Assembly: GCA_009923315.1 (NCBI GenBank)
Contig: RFTU01000015.1
Coordinates: 1 to 43,200 of the forward strand
Reading direction: 5' to 3'
Length of the DNA stretch: 43,200 nucleotides
Source: Betaproteobacteria bacterium
Lineage (GTDB): Bacteria > Pseudomonadota > Gammaproteobacteria > Burkholderiales > Burkholderiaceae_C
Each line of letters opens with the position of its first letter. Within the stretch, counting starts at the first letter, position 1. The notes under the pieces are model-generated. The model saw only the letters and a list, made by a program, of their open reading frames with translations, searched no databases and was not told the origin of the DNA. Positions 9,777-19,850 of the stretch are shown one piece after another. Both the position numbers and the translations under genes were made by a program.

Positions 9777-10619
9777 ATGAGCCCGCGCACCATCTTCTAC
9801 GTCTCCGACGGCACCGGCATCACGGCCGAGACCTTCGGCAACTCCATCTTGGCCCAGTTCCCGGGCCCCTTCCGCCATGTCCGCCGGCCCTTCATCGACT
9901 CGGAAGACAAGGCCTGGCAGGTGGTACGCGAGGTCAATGAGTGCGCCGAGCGAGAGGGCGTCTTGCCCGTGGTCTTCCTGACTCTGGTCAATGAAACGGT
10001 CCGCAACATTCTCACTGACGGCCAAAACGGCCCCGCCGCTCACTGCCGCGCCAAGGTGATGGACATGTTCCGCTCCTTTGTGGAACCCCTGGAAGAGGAG
10101 TTCGGCGTCAAGAGCAATCACCGCATTGGTCGCTTTTCCGATGCCGCCAAGAGCCAGGAATACAACGACCGCATCGAGGCCATCAACTTCTCTCTGGCCC
10201 ATGACGACGGTCAATCCGCTCGCAATCTGGAGCAGGCCGATGTGATCCTCGTGGGCGTAAGCCGCAGCGGCAAGACGCCCACTTCGCTGTATCTGGCCAT
10301 GCAGCACGGCATCAAAGCCGCCAATTACCCGCTCATTCCCGAAGACTTCGAGCGCGGCCATCTGCCCACCTCACTCATGCCGCACAAGCGAAAGTGCTTC
10401 GGCTTGACGATCGACCCCGACCGCCTGAGCCAAATCCGCCATGAACGCCGCCCGGGCAGCCGTTATGCGGCGCTCGAGAATTGCCGCTCTGAAGTGACAG
10501 CGGCCGAGCAGATGATGCGCCGCTCGGGAATCGAGTGGCTGAGTTCCACTCACAAGTCGATTGAAGAAATCGCCACCACCATCCTGCGTGACATCAGGCC
10601 CGACAGGCTGATCTACTGA
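9777..10619 (+). CDS. ppsR: PEP synthase regulatory protein (bifunctional kinase/pyrophosphorylase)
   Basis: PpsR inactivates PEP synthase by ADP-dependent phosphorylation of the threonine two residues before the catalytic histidine, and reactivates it by phosphate-dependent dephosphorylation. The 280-residue product starts MSPRTIFYVSDGTGITAET, the DUF299 hallmark. The P-loop VGVSRSGKTPTSLYLA lies in the middle. The frame stays open upstream to 9663, but that part lacks family similarity, so the ATG at 9777 is chosen. It diverges from its substrate gene ppsA. Its last 7 bases overlap the end of the opposing methyltransferase gene. Confidence 0.95.
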   Translation: MSPRTIFYVSDGTGITAETFGNSILAQFPGPFRHVRRPFIDSEDKAWQVVREVNECAEREGVLPVVFLTLVNETVRNILTDGQNGPAAHCRAKVMDMFRSFVEPLEEEFGVKSNHRIGRFSDAAKSQEYNDRIEAINFSLAHDDGQSARNLEQADVILVGVSRSGKTPTSLYLAMQHGIKAANYPLIPEDFERGHLPTSLMPHKRKCFGLTIDPDRLSQIRHERRPGSRYAALENCRSEVTAAEQMMRRSGIEWLSSTHKSIEEIATTILRDIRPDRLIY

Positions 10620-11401
10620 GCCCGGCGCCGAGCCGCCTCATACAAACAAATCGCCGCTGCGGCCGCCACATTGAGCGACTCCTGCCCGCCTGGCTGAGGG
10701 ATCCGTACCCGCACGCCTGACATCGCCGTGAGCCGCGCATCCACCCCCTGCCCCTCGTGCCCGAAGACCCAGGCGCAAGCTGGCGGCAACTTGGCATCGG
10801 ACAGTTCCTGTGCCTCGTGCGAACCCGTGACCACGAACTGCTCGGCCAAGGGCTGCAAATCCGCCACAGCCAGTCCTTCGATCAAGGCCAGTCCGAAGTG
10901 CGCGCCCATACCCGCGCGCAGCACCTTAGGCGACCATAGGGCCACACTCCCCTGCAAGGCGACCACCTGCCGCACACCCAGGGCCGCGGCGCTGCGAAGG
11001 ATGCTGCCCACGTTGCCCGGGTCCTGCAGGCGATCCAACACCACGGTGGGCACACCGGCCTGCACCGCGCGGTCCGCCGACACCGGCATCGCCACGAGCA
11101 AGCCCAGCGGGCTGGGTGACTCCAAGGCCGTGATCGATTTCATCAGTGCCGCCGGAATGACGGCCACACGTTGCGCGCCCAGGGCCAGCGCCCGAAGGTC
11201 AGGACGACCATCCCAAGCGTCCTGGGTGATCACCGCATGCAGCGCAGGCTGCCCACGATCGAGCCATGCACGGCCCAAATGGTCACCTTCCAGCCACACC
11301 ATGCCCTCGGTGCGGTAAGCCCCGGGCCGCGCCAGGAGTCGCCTCAAACGCTGCATCAACTCGTTGTCGCGAGAGGTGATGGACTGAACAAACGGATTCA
11401 T
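10613..11401 (-). CDS. TrmH/SpoU-family RNA 2'-O-methyltransferase
   Basis: The 262-residue protein is a knotted (SPOUT) S-adenosylmethionine-dependent methyltransferase of the TrmH/RlmB type. An N-terminal substrate-binding segment (LARPGAYRTEGMVWLEG) precedes motif 1 VVLDRLQDPGNVGSILRSAA, motif 2 CAWVFGHEGQGV and motif 3 IPQPGGQESLNVAAAAAI, the SAM-binding knot. The RNA target cannot be told from sequence; 23S rRNA or a tRNA ribose are the usual substrates. The frame extends upstream into rnhB, but the ATG at 11401, 13 bases after the rnhB stop, begins the conserved part. It is the last gene of the long rpsB-led gene run and overlaps ppsR tail to tail. Confidence 0.88.
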   Translation of the reverse strand: MNPFVQSITSRDNELMQRLRRLLARPGAYRTEGMVWLEGDHLGRAWLDRGQPALHAVITQDAWDGRPDLRALALGAQRVAVIPAALMKSITALESPSPLGLLVAMPVSADRAVQAGVPTVVLDRLQDPGNVGSILRSAAALGVRQVVALQGSVALWSPKVLRAGMGAHFGLALIEGLAVADLQPLAEQFVVTGSHEAQELSDAKLPPACAWVFGHEGQGVDARLTAMSGVRVRIPQPGGQESLNVAAAAAICLYEAARRRAQ

Positions 11402-11414
11402 CGGTTCCGGGGGT

Positions 11415-12095
11415 TCAAGCCGAATGGACGTCAACACCGGGTAGGCGAAGCGCCTCGGCCCGTTGAACCGGTGCATAGCTTCGCCGGTGCACCGGCGAGG
11501 GCCCATGTTGGAACAAGGCCTGCAAGTGTTCAGGCGTCGGGTAGCCCTTGTGGGCATCAAATCCGTACTGAGGATGCGCCTCATGCATCTGGGCACACAG
11601 GCGATCGCGCGTGACCTTGGCCAGGATCGAGGCTGCGGAAATCGCCGGCACCTGGGCATCGCCCCCCACCACGGCCTCGGCGGCCACTTTCAGTGCAGGA
11701 AGGCGATTGCCATCCACCAAGACCAGGGCCGGCAACAGCCGCAGTCCCTCGACCGCGCGCTTCATGGCCAACATCGTGGCCTGAAGGATATTGAGTCGAT
11801 CGATTTCCTCCACCGAGGCCTGCGCAATGCAGCAGCACAGAGCCTTGGCGCGAATCTCGTCAAACAAGAGCTCACGGCGCCGCGGGGTCAACACCTTTGA
11901 ATCGGCCAGCCCTTGGATGGGGACCGCATCATCCAGGATCACCGCCGCCGCCACCACCGGCCCTGCCAAAGGTCCCCGCCCGGCTTCATCCACGCCGGCC
12001 ACCAGGCCGTCACGGCCCCAGCCCAAGGACAGCTGCTCCCGCGGCAAGGCGCCGACGACAACCCCTTCGGCTCGCTTGCCCGCCCGCCTATTCAC
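11415..12095 (-). CDS. rnhB: Ribonuclease HII
   Basis: RNase HII cuts RNA in RNA-DNA hybrids and removes misincorporated ribonucleotides. The 226-residue protein has the signature [20 protein letters not shown] with the catalytic Asp-Glu pair, then [37 protein letters not shown], and the conserved C-terminal [13 protein letters not shown] and [11 protein letters not shown]. The start is a GTG at 12095 that overlaps the lpxB stop by 8 bases (GTGAATAG), which implies translational coupling. The lpxB-rnhB order is common in proteobacteria. Confidence 0.95.
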   Translation of the reverse strand: MNRRAGKRAEGVVVGALPREQLSLGWGRDGLVAGVDEAGRGPLAGPVVAAAVILDDAVPIQGLADSKVLTPRRRELLFDEIRAKALCCCIAQASVEEIDRLNILQATMLAMKRAVEGLRLLPALVLVDGNRLPALKVAAEAVVGGDAQVPAISAASILAKVTRDRLCAQMHEAHPQYGFDAHKGYPTPEHLQALFQHGPSPVHRRSYAPVQRAEALRLPGVDVHSA

Positions 12096-13266
12096 CCACC
12101 ACCTCCTTCAAGGCCTGCGCTGCCCGCGCCCCGGTGTTCTGGCGCAGCTGCTGATGCATCTCCAGGCATCTGGCGCGGTAGCGGTCCACTGCAGCAGCAT
12201 CATCCAGCCACCGCAACGCATCACCGGCCACCAGCTCGGGCCGTGCCTCGTCCTGAATGCGCTCAGGGACGATGAACTCACGGCTGAGAATATTGGGCAA
12301 CCCGACCCAAGGCTGCAGGCGCATACGCCGCATGCGGTGCCAGTCGGCCGGTGCCAGCCGGTACACGATCACTTGCGGGCATTTCAGCAATGCCGCCTCC
12401 AAGGTGGCCGTACCGCTGGCCACCAGGGCCACATCCGCACAGGCCATGGCCTCATGCGCGCGCCCAGCCAGCAGGGTGAGGTGACCGCCCTCCACCAAGG
12501 GCTGCACGATCGGAGTCAGGAGGTCCTCCAGGCCCGGCGCCACAGGCAGGACGAACCTCAGGTCGGATCTCTGTCGAAGCATCTCCTGGGCCGACGCCAC
12601 CAACAAGGGTGCAATGTGGCGAATCTCAGCGCGCCGGCTGCCGGGCAGCAAGGCCACCACCGACGATGGCCCGAACCGCGGTGCGTCCACACTGTGCGGC
12701 GCTTGCGCCGCAAGCCGCCCATCCAGGCCCAGTGACTGGCGAGCAGCCCCACGGTCGACGTGCAGGTCGATCGCGTCGGCCAAGGGATGGCCCACATAGG
12801 TTGCGGCCACGCCGTGCGAGGCGAGCAATGCAGGCTCAAAGGGAAACAGACACAAGACATGGTCGGCCGCCGCTCGAAGCCGCTGTACCCGCTCGGGCCG
12901 CCATGCCCAAATGGACGGACAGACGAAATGCACGGTGCGCACACCCCGCTGACGCAAGGCGGTTTCCAGACCAAAGTTGAAGTCGGGGGCATCGACGCCC
13001 ACGAACACATCCGGCCGCTCGCGCAGGATACGCTTTTGGGTGCGATGGCGCAGCCACAGCAACTCCGGCAATCGCTTGATCGCATCCACATAGCCGAATA
13101 CGCTCAGCCGCTCGCTCGGGGCCCAGGCCTCGAGACCCTGCTGCACCATCCGCGGACCGCCAATGCCGCCACTCGTGAGTCCCGGCCAGGTCTGTTTCAG
13201 GCCCTGGAGCATCAGGGCCGCCAACAGATCGCCCGAGGCCTCGCCGGCCACCAAGGCCAGGCGCAT
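12088..13266 (-). CDS. lpxB: Lipid-A-disaccharide synthase
   Basis: LpxB joins UDP-2,3-diacylglucosamine and lipid X to form the beta-1,6 disaccharide of lipid A at the inner membrane. The 392 residues fit glycosyltransferase family 19. The N-terminus [18 protein letters not shown] and [13 protein letters not shown] are diagnostic, as are [28 protein letters not shown] and LPGSRRAEI. Its ATG shares one base with the lpxA stop (TGATG), so translation is coupled. It is fourth in lpxD-fabZ-lpxA-lpxB. Confidence 0.97.
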   Translation of the reverse strand: MRLALVAGEASGDLLAALMLQGLKQTWPGLTSGGIGGPRMVQQGLEAWAPSERLSVFGYVDAIKRLPELLWLRHRTQKRILRERPDVFVGVDAPDFNFGLETALRQRGVRTVHFVCPSIWAWRPERVQRLRAAADHVLCLFPFEPALLASHGVAATYVGHPLADAIDLHVDRGAARQSLGLDGRLAAQAPHSVDAPRFGPSSVVALLPGSRRAEIRHIAPLLVASAQEMLRQRSDLRFVLPVAPGLEDLLTPIVQPLVEGGHLTLLAGRAHEAMACADVALVASGTATLEAALLKCPQVIVYRLAPADWHRMRRMRLQPWVGLPNILSREFIVPERIQDEARPELVAGDALRWLDDAAAVDRYRARCLEMHQQLRQNTGARAAQALKEVVGE

Positions 13267-14078
13267 CAGCGCACGATGCCGCGCTCAGCGCGGCGAAGGA
13301 AGTCCAGCATCAGGTCCACGTCGCCCCGAGCCGCATCGCTCAGCGGCTCGCTGCCCGTCGCGGGCTCATCGACCAGCATCTGGATGCGGTCGATGGCCGC
13401 GTTCAGGGTGAGTGACTCCCGGTACAGCAGGCGGTGCAGACGCCGCACCACCGCGAGCCGCTGTTCGTCGAAACCACGCCGCTTCAGGCCGGTGAGGTTG
13501 ACGGCCCGCACGGTTAAGGGATGCCCATCGGCCGTCATATAGGGCGGCACATCCTGTGCCACATGCCCCTGGAAACCGATCATCGCGTGGGCCCCGATCT
13601 TCACGAACTGGTGCACGCCCGTCAGGCCGCCGATGGTGGCCCAATCACCCACCTGCACATGCCCGGCCAGGGTGGCGTTGTTGGCCAATACCGTGTGATG
13701 GCCCAGCTGCACGTCGTGAGCGATGTGCACATAGGCCATGATCCAGTTGTCGTTGCCGATGCGGGTGACGCCCTCATCCTGGACCGTACCGGTGTTGATG
13801 GTGCAGAACTCGCGAATGGTGTTGCCATCGCCCATCTCCAGGCGCGTGGGCTCGCCGGCGTACTTCTTGTCCTGTGGGGCCTGCCCTACCGAGGCAAACG
13901 AGAAAATACGGTTGTGGCGACCGATCGTCGTGTGCCCTTCGATCACCGCATGAGACCCGATGGTGGTGCCGGCGCCGATCCGGACATGCGGACCAATCAC
14001 GGCATAGGGGCCCACCTGAACATCAGGGGCGAGTTGCGCACCCTCATGGACCACAGCGGTGGGATGGATGAGGCTCAT
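13266..14078 (-). CDS. lpxA: UDP-N-acetylglucosamine acyltransferase
   Basis: LpxA transfers R-3-hydroxyacyl from ACP to the 3-OH of UDP-GlcNAc, the first step of lipid A synthesis. The 270-residue protein begins [18 protein letters not shown] and is built of hexapeptide repeats of the left-handed beta-helix. The catalytic histidine is His121 in [14 protein letters not shown]-terminal helical domain follows ([10 protein letters not shown]). The start at 14078 has a GAAGGGGG ribosome-binding site and lies 11 bases after the fabZ stop. An upstream in-frame start at 14114 would overlap fabZ and lengthen the protein beyond the family norm. Confidence 0.96.
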   Translation of the reverse strand: MSLIHPTAVVHEGAQLAPDVQVGPYAVIGPHVRIGAGTTIGSHAVIEGHTTIGRHNRIFSFASVGQAPQDKKYAGEPTRLEMGDGNTIREFCTINTGTVQDEGVTRIGNDNWIMAYVHIAHDVQLGHHTVLANNATLAGHVQVGDWATIGGLTGVHQFVKIGAHAMIGFQGHVAQDVPPYMTADGHPLTVRAVNLTGLKRRGFDEQRLAVVRRLHRLLYRESLTLNAAIDRIQMLVDEPATGSEPLSDAARGDVDLMLDFLRRAERGIVR

Positions 14079-14089
14079 GGAACCCCCCT

Positions 14090-14530
14090 TCACGCCACCC
14101 TGCGCATGGTGCACATCAGCTCGGCTTGCACCGCCACCTCCTCACCGACGGTGGCCCAGGCCTTGTACTTGTAGATACCTGCGCGAGCGCGTTCGATTTC
14201 AGCGTTCAGCAGCAACTGGTCCCCAGGCTCCACGACGCGCTTGAAGCGTGCGCCGTCGATACCCACAAAGTACACCACCGTGTCCTCACTCGGCTCGCTG
14301 CCCGCCGATTCGAAGCTCAACAAAGCTGCGGTCTGCGCCAATGCCTCCAGCATCAGCACGCCGGGCATGACCGGTCGAGATGGAAAATGGCCTTGAAAAA
14401 AGGGTTCATTGATCGACACATTCTTCAGCGCCTGTATGCGCTTGTCCTTCTCAAAGGAGAGCACGCGGTCCACCAGCAGGATGGGGTAGCGGTGTGGCAA
14501 CAACTTGAGGATGCGATGGATGTCGATCAT
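14090..14530 (-). CDS. fabZ: (3R)-hydroxyacyl-ACP dehydratase FabZ
   Basis: FabZ dehydrates beta-hydroxyacyl-ACP in fatty acid elongation and competes with LpxA and LpxD for hydroxyacyl-ACP. The 146 residues form a single hot-dog fold. [14 protein letters not shown] opens the fold. The catalytic pair is His48 in [10 protein letters not shown] and Glu62 in [11 protein letters not shown]. The gene lies between lpxD and lpxA, the usual place, 2 bases from lpxD's stop. Confidence 0.97.
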   Translation of the reverse strand: MIDIHRILKLLPHRYPILLVDRVLSFEKDKRIQALKNVSINEPFFQGHFPSRPVMPGVLMLEALAQTAALLSFESAGSEPSEDTVVYFVGIDGARFKRVVEPGDQLLLNAEIERARAGIYKYKAWATVGEEVAVQAELMCTMRRVA

Positions 14531-14532
14531 GG

Positions 14533-15567
14533 TCAGGGAAGCTTCTTTTCAAGTTGGCGCAGGCGGTCCCGCATCTGGTGCAGCTGGCGCAGCGTGGCCG
14601 CGTTCTTTTCCCAGGCTGCATTGTCATCGAAGGGAAACACGCCGCTGTACTGCCCGGGCTTCGTGATGGAGCGGGTGACCACGGTGGCCGCCGAGATGTG
14701 CACATCGTCGGCCAGGCTCAAGTGCCCCAATATGATGGCCCCGCCGCCTACCGTGCACCGTTGGCCGATCGTGGCGCTACCGGCCACACCGACACAGCCA
14801 GCCATGGCCGAGCCCCGGCCGATGTGCACGTTGTGCCCGATCTGAATGAGGTTGTCGAGCTTCACGCCGTCTTCGATGACGGTGTCCTCCAGAGCCCCCC
14901 TGTCGATGCAGGTATTGGCGCCGACTTCCACATCGTTGCCGATGCGAACCGCTCCGAGTTGCTCGATCTTCACCCACTGGCCGTCGTGTGGCGCGAAACC
15001 GAAACCGTCGGCGCCGATCACCACCCCAGGGTGCAAGATGCCCCGTTCGCCGATGCGGCACCCCGACATCAACGCCACCGAGGCCGACAGGCGAGTCTGC
15101 GCACCGACAACGGCATCAGCCCCGATCACGCAATGAGGGCCGATGACAGCCCCCTCCGCCACCACCGCCCCAGCGGCCACATGGCACAAGGGGCCGATCC
15201 AGGCCTTGGGGTGCACGTGCGCGCCCTCTTCCACCTGGGCGCTGGGATGCACGCCGCAAGGCGCCGGTGGTCGACATTGTGCAGCCCACCACTGGCTGAG
15301 TTGAGCGTAGGCCAGATAGGGATCGGCCACCACCACCAAACTGGCCGCGGCGCACTCATGGGGCGCCAGCGGCAGTACCCGCTCGGCCACGATCACGCAC
15401 CCGGCCCGGGTGGTGGTCAGTTGGGCCCGATAGCGGGGGTTCGAAAGGAAGGAGATGCTCTCGGGGGTCGCCGCCGAGAGCGTGGCCATGCTCGACAGCG
15501 CCCTAAGGGGATCGCCCTGCACGCGCCCATTCACCACAGCGGCGATGGACTGCGGAGTGGTCAACAT
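14533..15567 (-). CDS. lpxD: UDP-3-O-(3-hydroxyacyl)glucosamine N-acyltransferase
   Basis: LpxD adds the second hydroxyacyl chain, to the 2-amino group of the lipid A precursor. The protein has an N-terminal uridine-binding domain ([17 protein letters not shown]), then many hexapeptide repeats including [35 protein letters not shown] and [18 protein letters not shown], the last holding the catalytic histidine region. The ATG at 15567 gives 344 residues. A TTG at 15591 would add eight; neither has a good ribosome-binding site, and the ATG fits homologues better. It follows skp in the bamA-skp-lpxD order. Confidence 0.95.
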   Translation of the reverse strand: MLTTPQSIAAVVNGRVQGDPLRALSSMATLSAATPESISFLSNPRYRAQLTTTRAGCVIVAERVLPLAPHECAAASLVVVADPYLAYAQLSQWWAAQCRPPAPCGVHPSAQVEEGAHVHPKAWIGPLCHVAAGAVVAEGAVIGPHCVIGADAVVGAQTRLSASVALMSGCRIGERGILHPGVVIGADGFGFAPHDGQWVKIEQLGAVRIGNDVEVGANTCIDRGALEDTVIEDGVKLDNLIQIGHNVHIGRGSAMAGCVGVAGSATIGQRCTVGGGAIILGHLSLADDVHISAATVVTRSITKPGQYSGVFPFDDNAAWEKNAATLRQLHQMRDRLRQLEKKLP

Positions 15568-15606
15568 CGGCTTGGTGGGGGGCGCGAACAAGGTCGCCCC
15601 CGGCGG

Positions 15607-16122
15607 TCACTTGGCGTTGTTCAGCGCGTCCATCACCTTCTTGGTGATGTCCACGCGAGGGCCGGCGAAGCCCACATCGATCAGGATCAGGTCGTACTTT
15701 TCGCTGTCCATGATCTGACGGATCACCCGCCCGGTCCGCTCCTGGATGGAGGCGATTTCCTCGTTGCGGCGCTGGTTCAGATCTTCTTGGAACTCGCGGC
15801 GCTTGCGCTGCAGGTCACGGTCCTGCTCCGCCAACTCGCGTTGGCGGCGATTACGGTCGGCCTCAGACAGCGTGGGACCATCCTTTTCGAACTTGTCGGA
15901 CGCTGTTTTCAGGCGGTTGGCCAGGTCGTTGAGGTCTTTCTCGCGCTTGCCAAACTCGGTTTCGATCTTCGTACTGGCCGCGCGAGCAGCAGCGGATTCG
16001 CGCAGCACGCGTTCGCTGTTGACGTAACCGATCTTGAGTTCTTGCGCCTGAGCGAACAGCGGCAAAACAGCCAAAGCAGCCGCACCCAAGAACCGTTTGA
16101 AAGCAATCGTCTTCATGATCAT
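15607..16122 (-). CDS. skp: Skp/OmpH periplasmic chaperone
   Basis: Skp is a trimeric periplasmic chaperone that escorts unfolded outer-membrane proteins to the Bam complex. The 171-residue precursor has a clear signal peptide, charged MKTIAFKR, then a hydrophobic core, with likely cleavage after FAQA before QELKIGYVN. The body is a long charged coiled coil (about residues 50-130) forming the tentacles, and the C-terminal strand returns to the trimer core. Two adjacent ATG codons (16122 and 16116) are possible starts; neither has a strong ribosome-binding site. It begins 2 bases after the bamA stop, so coupling is likely. Confidence 0.92.
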   Translation of the reverse strand: MIMKTIAFKRFLGAAALAVLPLFAQAQELKIGYVNSERVLRESAAARAASTKIETEFGKREKDLNDLANRLKTASDKFEKDGPTLSEADRNRRQRELAEQDRDLQRKRREFQEDLNQRRNEEIASIQERTGRVIRQIMDSEKYDLILIDVGFAGPRVDITKKVMDALNNAK

Positions 16123-16124
16123 GT

Positions 16125-18434
16125 TCAGAACGCCGTGCCGATCTGGAATTGGAAACGCTGGATTCTATCTTGCGGACGGAACTTCACCGGCACACCCCAA
16201 CTCAGCTTGAGCGGCCCCACCGGTGAAATCCAGCTCAGGCCGATGCCGGCAGCCGCGCGCAGGGACTCGAAATCCACCCGCTCGGTCTCCGCCCACACAT
16301 TGCCCGCGTCGGCAAAGCCAAACAGCCGCAAGCTCTTGTCGTTGCCCGTTCCGGGTACCGGCACGTACAACTCGCTGTTGAGGTTGAAGCGGCGCGATCC
16401 CCCAATGTAGGCGCCGGTCACGTCCACCGGCCCCAAAGAGCCCTGTTGGAACACGCGCACCGACCCGAGGCCACCACCGTAAAAGTTCTTGAAGATGGGA
16501 TAGGGCTTGTTGCCAAGGCCGGCTCCCCAGCCCAATTCGGCGTTCACGCCCAGGGTGAGTTTGCGATTCCAAAACGGAAAGTACTGCTGGTACTGCAGGT
16601 TGGTACGGGTGTACTGCGCATCGCCCAAGGCTGAGAGCTCCAGATTGATGCGTTGCAGCCGGCCGCGACTGGGCGTCAGCACATTGTCGCGTTCATCCCG
16701 TGCCCAGCCCACCGTCAGCGGAAAAGAGGTGCTGTTGGAGCCGAAGTTTTCCCGGTACAGGAAATACAGGTTGGGCAATGCCGCCGAACCCTTGATGCGG
16801 GTCTGCTCGGCGCCGATGCCCATGAACACGGTATCCACTTCAGAGAACGGTACGCCGAAACGGATGGCCGCGCCGGGGGTCATCAATTCATAGGTCTCAC
16901 CCTGCGTGTTGTAGGGGCGCGAGGTCCGGTAGAACACATCCAGCGCCCGCGACACGCCGTCCTTGGTGAAATACGGATCCACGGTGGAAACCACCAGGTT
17001 GCGGTTGAAACGGCTGCTGTTGACCTGTAGACCCAAGTAATGCCCCGTTCCCAGGAAGTTCTCCTTCTGCAGAGAACCCGACACCGTCAGGCGCTCGAGG
17101 CTTGAGTAGCCCGCGCCGATCTGGAAGTTGCCCGTGGCCTTTTCGGTGACGCTGGCGTTCAGATCCACCTGGTCAGCGGTACCGGGCACCTCCTGCGTCT
17201 CGATGTTCACGTCCTTGAAATACGCCATGCGCTCCAGGCGTTCCTTGGACAGCTTGATCTTGCGGCCGTCGTACCAACTCGATTCGAACTGCCGGAACTC
17301 GCGCCGGATCACCTCGTCGCGCGTGGTGGTGTTGCCCGCGATGTTGATGCGGCGCACATAGGCGCGGCGGCCCGGGTCGGCCATCAGCGTGAGTTCCACC
17401 TGGCCCGTTTCGCGGTTCATGTCCTGGCGTGCTTCCACGCGGGCAAAGGCGTAGCCGTAAACGCCAAAGCGCTCGGTAATCCGCCGCTGCGTCTCGGCCA
17501 CGTCCTCGCTGCGATAAGCCCCACCGGGCTTGACCGCAATGAGCGACTTGAATTCATCGTCGCGGCCCAAGAGTTCACCGGCCAGCTTCACGCTGGTCAC
17601 GGTATAGGGCTGGCCTTCCCGCACACTGATGACGATGGAGATCGACTGTTTGTCCGGCGACATCGTCACCTGGGTGGACTCCACCGCGAATTCCAGATAG
17701 CCGCGGTTCGTGTAGTAGGCCCTGAGCGATTCCAGATCGGCGTTGAGCTTGGAGCGCGCATAACGGTCGCGCTTGCTGTACCAGGTGAACCACCCGCTGG
17801 TGGTCTGCTCAAACAACTCCAACAGGTCCTTTTCCTTGAACACCTTGGCGCCCAGGATGCGCATCTCGCGGATCTTGGCCGGCTCGCCTTCGGTGGTGGT
17901 GAAGGTGACCGACACGCGGTTTCGCTCCTGGGGCGTCACCGTGGTCACAACTTCCGCACCATAGAGGCTGCGCGTGAGGTACTGTCGCTTGATTTCCTGC
18001 TCGGCCCGATCCACCAAGGCACGATCAAAGGGCTGCCCTTCGGAGATGCCGGCGTCCTTCAGGGCCTTGTTCAGGGTGTCCTTGTCGAATTCCTTGATGC
18101 CGGCAAAGTTCACGCTGCCGATGATGGGTCGCTCTTCCACCACCACCACCAACACCTGTTCCTCGATCTGCAAACGCACATCCTTGAACAGGCCCGTGGC
18201 AAACAAGGCACGCACGGCCGCTGCGCCCTTTTCCTCGTTGTAGAGGTCTCCCACTCGGAACGGCAGGGCGGCAAAGACCGTGCCCGGGTCGGAGCGCTGC
18301 AGGCCTTCGACCCGAATGTCCTTGATGGAGAAGGGATCGATGGCCCACGCAGTGGCCGGCACCGCGGTCATGGCCGCAGCGGTCACACAGGCGATCAAGG
18401 GGTTCAGGCGGCGCGCCGAATCAGGTAGGGGCAT
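16125..18434 (-). CDS. bamA: BamA outer-membrane protein assembly factor
   Basis: BamA inserts beta-barrel proteins into the outer membrane. The 769-residue precursor has a signal peptide ending ATAWA before IDPFSIKDIRVEG. Five POTRA domains follow to about residue 430, with typical openings such as IKDIRVEGLQRSDPGTVF and AYVRRINIAGNTTTRDEV. The C-terminal 16-strand barrel contains FGFADAGNVW and ends in QFQIGTAF, the terminal aromatic of outer-membrane barrels. The barrel lid motif VRF/G is present as SVRVFQQGSLGP. It lies 9 bases after rseP and ahead of its client chaperone gene skp. Confidence 0.97.
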   Translation of the reverse strand: MPLPDSARRLNPLIACVTAAAMTAVPATAWAIDPFSIKDIRVEGLQRSDPGTVFAALPFRVGDLYNEEKGAAAVRALFATGLFKDVRLQIEEQVLVVVVEERPIIGSVNFAGIKEFDKDTLNKALKDAGISEGQPFDRALVDRAEQEIKRQYLTRSLYGAEVVTTVTPQERNRVSVTFTTTEGEPAKIREMRILGAKVFKEKDLLELFEQTTSGWFTWYSKRDRYARSKLNADLESLRAYYTNRGYLEFAVESTQVTMSPDKQSISIVISVREGQPYTVTSVKLAGELLGRDDEFKSLIAVKPGGAYRSEDVAETQRRITERFGVYGYAFARVEARQDMNRETGQVELTLMADPGRRAYVRRINIAGNTTTRDEVIRREFRQFESSWYDGRKIKLSKERLERMAYFKDVNIETQEVPGTADQVDLNASVTEKATGNFQIGAGYSSLERLTVSGSLQKENFLGTGHYLGLQVNSSRFNRNLVVSTVDPYFTKDGVSRALDVFYRTSRPYNTQGETYELMTPGAAIRFGVPFSEVDTVFMGIGAEQTRIKGSAALPNLYFLYRENFGSNSTSFPLTVGWARDERDNVLTPSRGRLQRINLELSALGDAQYTRTNLQYQQYFPFWNRKLTLGVNAELGWGAGLGNKPYPIFKNFYGGGLGSVRVFQQGSLGPVDVTGAYIGGSRRFNLNSELYVPVPGTGNDKSLRLFGFADAGNVWAETERVDFESLRAAAGIGLSWISPVGPLKLSWGVPVKFRPQDRIQRFQFQIGTAF

Positions 18435-18443
18435 GGAAGACAG

Positions 18444-19832
18444 TCAGTTCAGGCCCAACAGGCGCATGACATCATTGGTCAGCGCCAAGGCCATCAGCAT
18501 CAGCAGGAGCACCATGCCGATGCGCTGAAGGCGTTCAAGCCAGAGGTCCGATGGCGGACGACCCGTGAACGCCTCGAAAAGATGATACATGAGGTGCCCG
18601 CCATCGAGCATCGGCAAGGGCACAAGGTTCAACACGAACAGGCTGACGCTGACCAGGGCCAGAAAGCCCAGGTACTGAGCCGCACCGCGCTGCGCCGATT
18701 GCCCGGCTGCGTCGGCAATGGTCAAGGGCCCGGAGAGTTGGCGAATCGAGGCCTCACCGATGATCATGCGGCCCATCATCCGCACCGTCAGCCAAGACAT
18801 TTCGAAGGCCTGTGAGACCCCCTGTGCGACCGCCTGCAAGGGCCCCTTGCGAACGGTCACGAACTCCGGCGTGCTGCCAATGGCGGCCTCCACACGTGCC
18901 ACGCGCAGCCCCTCGGACGTGGTGGCCGCCCTCGGGCGGACCTCCAGCTCGATGTCCCGTCCACCCCGATTGACCAGCCAAATCTGGGGCTCTGAAGGGT
19001 TGGAGTGGCTGCGGATGCGCTCTCGCAGTGCGGCCGCATCACGCACCGCCGTCCCATCCACCGACAGCACCCGGTCGCCCGCCTGCACACCCGCTTCCTG
19101 TGCGGCCCCACCGTCCATCACCCGCTGAATGACCGGTTCGCTGTAGACGCCGGTCAGGCCGACACGCCGCAGAAACTGCTCGTCGACCTCTCCAGAGAAA
19201 GCCGCCAGATCCAGGGTCACCTGCCGTGCACCTGCACGACCATCGACGGCCAACTCCAAGCTGACGGCTTGCCGATCCAGGGCCGCTCGGGTCAGCAGCC
19301 AATGCAAGCCTGTCAGAGACTCCACGGCCTCGCACCCGTCATCTGCGCCACGCCCAAGTGGGTTTGGGCGTCCGACACACAGCGCCACCACGCGCTCTCC
19401 TGCCTGCAGGCCCGCACGCTCCATCAAGCTGCCCGCAGCAGGAGTGGCCAGGCGCGCCACGGGCTCCTGGGTGCCCCACCATGCGGCCACCGCGTACAGC
19501 AACACCGCCAACACGAGGTTGGCCAATGGCCCAGCCGCCACAATCATGGAGCGCTGCAGCAGGGGCCGATGGTCAAAGGCCATGGCAAGGGATTCGGGCG
19601 GCACCGTTTCCTCTCGCGAGTCCAGCATGCGGACATAACCACCCAGCGGCAAAGCACACACCACCCATTCGGTGGCCTCGGGGTGGGTCTGCCGGCGCCA
19701 CAAGACCGGCCCGAACCCCACGGAGAAGCGCAACACGCGCACGCCGCAGGCGCGCGCCATGCGGTAATGGCCCCATTCGTGTACGGTCACCAAGACCGCA
19801 ATCGTCAGCAGAAAAGACAGAACCGTCGTCAT
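18444..19832 (-). CDS. rseP: RseP, site-2 intramembrane zinc protease
   Basis: RseP cleaves the anti-sigma factor RseA within the membrane during envelope stress, and also clears signal-peptide remnants. From the ATG at 19832 it has 462 residues. The first membrane helix carries the HExxH zinc motif in TVHEWGHYRMARACG. Two PDZ domains lie in the periplasmic middle (around LMERAGLQAGERVVAL and GAAQEAGVQAGDRVLSV). The third zinc ligand is in LVPLPMLDGGHLMYHLFE near the C-terminus. A GTG directly before the ATG would add one residue. It lies between dxr and bamA, the conserved order. Confidence 0.95.
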   Translation of the reverse strand: MTTVLSFLLTIAVLVTVHEWGHYRMARACGVRVLRFSVGFGPVLWRRQTHPEATEWVVCALPLGGYVRMLDSREETVPPESLAMAFDHRPLLQRSMIVAAGPLANLVLAVLLYAVAAWWGTQEPVARLATPAAGSLMERAGLQAGERVVALCVGRPNPLGRGADDGCEAVESLTGLHWLLTRAALDRQAVSLELAVDGRAGARQVTLDLAAFSGEVDEQFLRRVGLTGVYSEPVIQRVMDGGAAQEAGVQAGDRVLSVDGTAVRDAAALRERIRSHSNPSEPQIWLVNRGGRDIELEVRPRAATTSEGLRVARVEAAIGSTPEFVTVRKGPLQAVAQGVSQAFEMSWLTVRMMGRMIIGEASIRQLSGPLTIADAAGQSAQRGAAQYLGFLALVSVSLFVLNLVPLPMLDGGHLMYHLFEAFTGRPPSDLWLERLQRIGMVLLLMLMALALTNDVMRLLGLN

Positions 19833-19850
19833 CACACCCCGGTCAATCGG

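Noticed and set aside
11482-11497. Perfect 16-base palindrome CGCCGGTGCACCGGCG near the end of rnhB
   Set aside because: It encodes the conserved SPVHRR stretch of RNase HII, so coding constraint and high GC explain it. No regulatory context is evident.
14554-16410. A 618-codon plus-strand open frame opposite lpxD and skp
   Set aside because: It is antisense to well-supported genes, is rich in His, Arg and Gln as expected of high-GC shadows, and resembles no family.
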